This document shows, piece after piece, positions 23,191 to 26,274 of a stretch of 26,274 nt of DNA (positions within the stretch are counted from its first letter, which is position 1; each line of letters starts with the position of its first letter). The stretch is from CAUPWF01 sp964367905 (GTDB lineage Bacteria > Bacillota > Clostridia > Lachnospirales > Lachnospiraceae): contig CAYIZP010000041.1 in NCBI GenBank assembly GCA_964367905.1, forward strand, positions 1 through 26,274, in the 5' to 3' direction. Both the position numbers and the translations under genes were made by a program. The notes beneath the pieces were generated by a model. The model was not told the DNA's origin and did not search any database. It saw only the letters and a program-made list of their open reading frames with translations.

Positions 23191-25098
23191 ATGATACTAT
23201 CGTGTAGTCAATTAGAAAAAAGTTTTGGCGAACAAGTAATTGTAAAAAAAGGGAATTTTCACATAGAAGCCAATGAAAAAGTTGCATTAATCGGCACCAA
23301 TGGTGCTGGAAAGTCAACCATATTAAAAATCATTATGGGATTAGAGCCACTAGACTCTGGTTCTATTATTATATCGAAAGAGAGTACCATCGGTTATCTC
23401 TCACAACATCAGGAGATGAATTCTTCTCATACAATCTTAGAGGAGGTCACCTCGGTAAAGCAAGACCTCATCGATCTCGAGCAGAGAATCAGAGTTCAAG
23501 AATTGAGAATGAAAGAATATTCTGGAGAGGAATTGGAGAATGAACTTGCACAATATCACAAAAACACAACAAGTTTTGAGCAACAGAACGGTTATGCTTA
23601 TAAGAGTGAAATCGTCGGAGTACTAAAAGGACTCGGTTTTGACGAAACTGATTTTATAAAAAATATCAATACATTATCAGGTGGTCAAAAAACTAGGGTC
23701 GCATTAAGCAAACTCTTGTTGACAAAACCCAATATTTTACTACTAGATGAGCCAACAAACCACTTGGATATGAATTCCATCTCGTGGTTAGAAACTTATC
23801 TCATCAATTATAAAGGAGCGGTACTCATCGTATCTCATGACCGCTATTTTCTAAACCGTGTTGTAACAAAAGTAGTAGAGGTAGAACATGGAGATTTAAC
23901 CATGTTTTCTGGGAATTATACCGAGTTTTCGCAAAAGAAAAAATTCCTACAGGAGATAAAGGTCAAAGAGTATTACAAGCAACAACAAGAGATTAAACAT
24001 CAGGAAGAAGTTATTGCAAAATTAAAATCCTTCAATCGCGAAAAGTCCATCAAACGTGCGGAGAGTCGCGAGAAAACCTTGGCAAAAATCGATCGTATCG
24101 AAAAACCGATTACAGAAGAAAACACCATGCATTTTTCTCTGACACCTAATATCTTGAGCGGAAATGACGTCCTATCCATTGAGAGTCTCTCCAAATCATT
24201 CGACACTCTCTCACTGTTCGATGATATCAATCTTGAGATAAAACGCGGAGAACATGTTGCAATCATCGGTGACAATGGAACTGGTAAAACCACACTCTTG
24301 AAGATACTAAATGAAGTAATCCCTGCAGATCATGGTACATTTAAGCTAGGAAGCAATGTACATATCGGATATTATGACCAAGAACATACCGTACTCAATA
24401 TGGACAAAACTATTTTTGAAGAGATTTCAGATGAATATCCAGATATGAAGTCCACTCAGATTCGCAATACCTTAGCAGCCTTTTTATTTACAGGTGACGA
24501 CGTGTACAAGAAGATTCAGTCCTTAAGTGGTGGTGAGCGTGGGCGCGTTTCTCTTGCAAAACTGATGCTATCAAAAGCAAATTTCCTGATTCTCGACGAA
24601 CCGACCAACCATTTAGACATCTCATCAAAAGAGATTCTAGAGCGTGTAATTTGTGAGTACAGTGGAACGGTACTCTTCGTTTCCCATGACAGATATTTTA
24701 TCAATCAAACCGCAACCCGTATCCTAGATTTGGTTAACCGAACATTCGTAAACTATATTGGGAATTATGATTACTATCTAGAGAAAAAAGACATCCTAAC
24801 ACCAAGTTTAAAAACCAATGAAGACATCACGGGTAACAACACTCAGGATTCAGACAATAAATTAGATTGGAAAGCTCAGAAAGAATTACAATCAGCTCAG
24901 CGAAAAAAAGAAACTGCTTTTTCAAAATTAGAGGCAGAAATCATGGAACTAGAGAACCGCGACAGCGAAATTGATGCACTCTTATCTAAAGAAGAAATCT
25001 TTACTGATGTTGAAAAGTGTTGCAAATTAGCACAAGAAAAAGATACAATCGCTCAAAAACTAGTGGAACTATACGAAAAATGGGAGGAATACTTGTAA
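23191..25098 (+). CDS. ABC-F family ATPase (YdiF/Uup-like translation factor)
   Basis: Soluble protein with two ABC domains and no membrane part, of the ABC-F family acting on the ribosome E site (translation factors and some antibiotic-protection proteins). In 635 residues, domain 1 has Walker A GTNGAGKST (35-43), signature LSGGQ (162-166) and LLLDEPTNHLD (183-193). The inter-domain linker (about 243-320) is charged. Domain 2 has GDNGTGKTT (360-368), LSGGE (445-449) and LILDEPTNHLD (466-476). A C-terminal coiled coil spans about 565-635. The linker motif SIKRAESREK and the C-terminal coil suit the YdiF/YfmM group. A resistance role cannot be told from sequence. GGAG lies 7 bases before ATG. 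Confidence 0.95.
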   Translation: MILSCSQLEKSFGEQVIVKKGNFHIEANEKVALIGTNGAGKSTILKIIMGLEPLDSGSIIISKESTIGYLSQHQEMNSSHTILEEVTSVKQDLIDLEQRIRVQELRMKEYSGEELENELAQYHKNTTSFEQQNGYAYKSEIVGVLKGLGFDETDFIKNINTLSGGQKTRVALSKLLLTKPNILLLDEPTNHLDMNSISWLETYLINYKGAVLIVSHDRYFLNRVVTKVVEVEHGDLTMFSGNYTEFSQKKKFLQEIKVKEYYKQQQEIKHQEEVIAKLKSFNREKSIKRAESREKTLAKIDRIEKPITEENTMHFSLTPNILSGNDVLSIESLSKSFDTLSLFDDINLEIKRGEHVAIIGDNGTGKTTLLKILNEVIPADHGTFKLGSNVHIGYYDQEHTVLNMDKTIFEEISDEYPDMKSTQIRNTLAAFLFTGDDVYKKIQSLSGGERGRVSLAKLMLSKANFLILDEPTNHLDISSKEILERVICEYSGTVLFVSHDRYFINQTATRILDLVNRTFVNYIGNYDYYLEKKDILTPSLKTNEDITGNNTQDSDNKLDWKAQKELQSAQRKKETAFSKLEAEIMELENRDSEIDALLSKEEIFTDVEKCCKLAQEKDTIAQKLVELYEKWEEYL

Positions 25099-25121
25099 TT
25101 TATCCCTGCATTTGCTAGAAT
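25093..25121 (+). promoter_or_regulatory. Putative promoter of the aminotransferase gene
   Basis: TTGTAA (25093-25098, the last Leu codon and stop of the ABC-F gene), a 17-base spacer and TAGAAT (25116-25121) with an extended -10 TGC before it. Transcription would start near 25128, about 26 bases before the TTG start. Confidence 0.5.
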
Positions 25122-25153
25122 ACCATTAGTTCAAAAACAAGGAGGATATTATA

Positions 25154-26274
25154 TTGAAGCCATATAATCAATTAAGTAAAGAAGAATTATTAGCATTAAA
25201 GACAGAATTAGAAGCAAAATACGAAGAAATCAAAGCGAAGGGATTAGCTTTGGACATGTCAAGAGGAAAGCCAGCAGCTACTCAATTAGACATCGCCAAT
25301 GAGATGTTCGATGTATTTAACAGTACTTCTGATTTCAAAGCAAGTAATGGATTTGATTGCAGAAACTACGGAATCCTTGATGGAATCCCAGAAGCAAAAC
25401 AATTAATGGCGGATATGTCTGAAACTTCCGTTGATAACGTGATTGTATACGGTAACTCAAGCCTAAGCATCATGTTTGACACCGTATCTCGTTGCATGTC
25501 ACATGGAGTATGTGGAAGCACACCATGGAACAAGCTAGATGTTGTTAAATTCTTGTGTCCAGTTCCTGGATACGATAGACATTTTGCAATCACTGAGTTT
25601 TTTGGAATCGAAATGATTAATATCCCTATGACAGCTACAGGTCCTGATACGGATATGATTGAAGACTTAGTTTCTAAAGATGCTAGTATCAAAGGAATCT
25701 GGTGTGTACCAAAATACTCTAACCCACAAGGAATCTCTTACTCAGATGAAACAGTGAAGAGAATGGCCGCATTGAAGCCAGCTGCTTCTGACTTCAGAGT
25801 ATTCTGGGACAATGCTTATAGCATCCACCATCTATATGAGAATGACAAAGATGAAATCTTAGAGATCTTAAGCGAATGTGAAAAAGCTGGAAACCCTGAT
25901 ATGGTATATAAATTCATCTCAACTTCTAAGGTTACATTTGCAGGTTCTGGAATCGCTGCTGTTGCTACTTCTGCAGCAAACATCGCAGATTACAAGAACT
26001 ACATGCAATTCCAAACAATCGGACACGACAAAGTAAATCAATTGCGTCATGTACGCTTCTTCAAAAACATGGATGGGATGCATGCACACATGAAGAAACA
26101 TGGGGACATCATGAGACCAAAATTCGAAGCAGTTCTTAAAGTTCTAGACAAAGAATTAAAAGGACTAGAAATCGGAACATGGTTCGCACCAAAAGGAGGA
26201 TACTTCATCTCATTCGATTCACTAGATGGTTGTGCAAAAGAAATCGTAGCAAAAGCAAAAGAAGCTGGATTAGT
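25154..26274 (+). CDS. Class I PLP aminotransferase (MocR-like aspartate aminotransferase type), N-terminal part
   Basis: Partial gene, open to the right edge: 373 codons of an expected 420-430. It starts at TTG 25154, with GGAGG 8 bases upstream and no competing ATG. The sequence matches the Aminotran_MocR group of fold-I aminotransferases, which includes structurally studied aspartate aminotransferases. Motifs are MSRGKP (35-40), NYGILDGIPE (71-80), CPVPGYDRHF (135-144), YSNPQG (188-193), FWDNAY (217-222) and the PLP-lysine Lys259 in ISTSKVTFAG. It has no regulator domain, so the MocR name refers only to the fold group. Transamination between aspartate or a similar amino acid and 2-oxoglutarate is likely; substrate not proven. 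Codon use is richer in GGA, AAG and AAC than in its neighbours, suggesting high expression. Confidence 0.9.
   Translation, partial: MKPYNQLSKEELLALKTELEAKYEEIKAKGLALDMSRGKPAATQLDIANEMFDVFNSTSDFKASNGFDCRNYGILDGIPEAKQLMADMSETSVDNVIVYGNSSLSIMFDTVSRCMSHGVCGSTPWNKLDVVKFLCPVPGYDRHFAITEFFGIEMINIPMTATGPDTDMIEDLVSKDASIKGIWCVPKYSNPQGISYSDETVKRMAALKPAASDFRVFWDNAYSIHHLYENDKDEILEILSECEKAGNPDMVYKFISTSKVTFAGSGIAAVATSAANIADYKNYMQFQTIGHDKVNQLRHVRFFKNMDGMHAHMKKHGDIMRPKFEAVLKVLDKELKGLEIGTWFAPKGGYFISFDSLDGCAKEIVAKAKEAGL

Overview
The window looks like chromosomal DNA from a low-GC, endospore-forming anaerobe of the Firmicutes, most likely class Clostridia and probably Lachnospiraceae. The basis is AT-rich intergenic DNA with strong AGGAGG-type ribosome binding sites, frequent TTG/GTG starts, the sporulation genes yqfC and yqfD, an NfnAB-type electron-bifurcating pair, formate-tetrahydrofolate ligase, the redox repressor Rex, and the order rex-acpS-alr-mazF. 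The genus is inference. No tRNA, rRNA, CRISPR array, IS element or phage gene was found, and no gene-free stretch exceeds about 200 bases.

Almost everything from 1 to 23030 lies on the minus strand. Region A (1-3793) is a tight operon read yqfC, yqfD, phoH, ybeY and a SpoVB/MurJ-type flippase (cut by the window edge), with a sigma-E-like promoter upstream. Region B (3823-5304) is a DUF1846 protein with its own promoter. Region C (5507-7600) is a small plus-strand island of two tandem lipoproteins of unknown function, both built around repeated G-x-W motifs. This is the most lineage-specific part of the window. Region D (7591-17446, minus) reads tepA, ftsK/spoIIIE, fhs, folD, a zinc-ribbon/TPR/chitobiase-like membrane protein, nfnA, nfnB and rlmH, with short gaps and no visible internal terminator. 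It links one-carbon metabolism (Fhs, FolD) to NADPH/ferredoxin balance (NfnAB). Region E (17524-20413) is yebC, a CFI-box protein and metY, with a promoter just after mazF and a strong hairpin terminator after metY. Region F (20415-23099) is rex, acpS, alr and mazF behind a near-consensus sigma-A promoter. Region G (23110-26274, plus) is divergent: an ABC-F ATPase with a 5' leader hairpin, then a class I aminotransferase with a TTG start, cut by the right edge.

Most genes are conserved housekeeping or sporulation functions. The parts worth a second look are the two G-x-W lipoproteins, the CFI-box protein coupled to metY, mazF without an antitoxin gene but with an unexplained open frame before it, the His/Cys/Gly tail of NfnA, the zinc-ribbon/chitobiase protein, and the ABC-F leader hairpin. 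No clear new defence or mobile system was seen.
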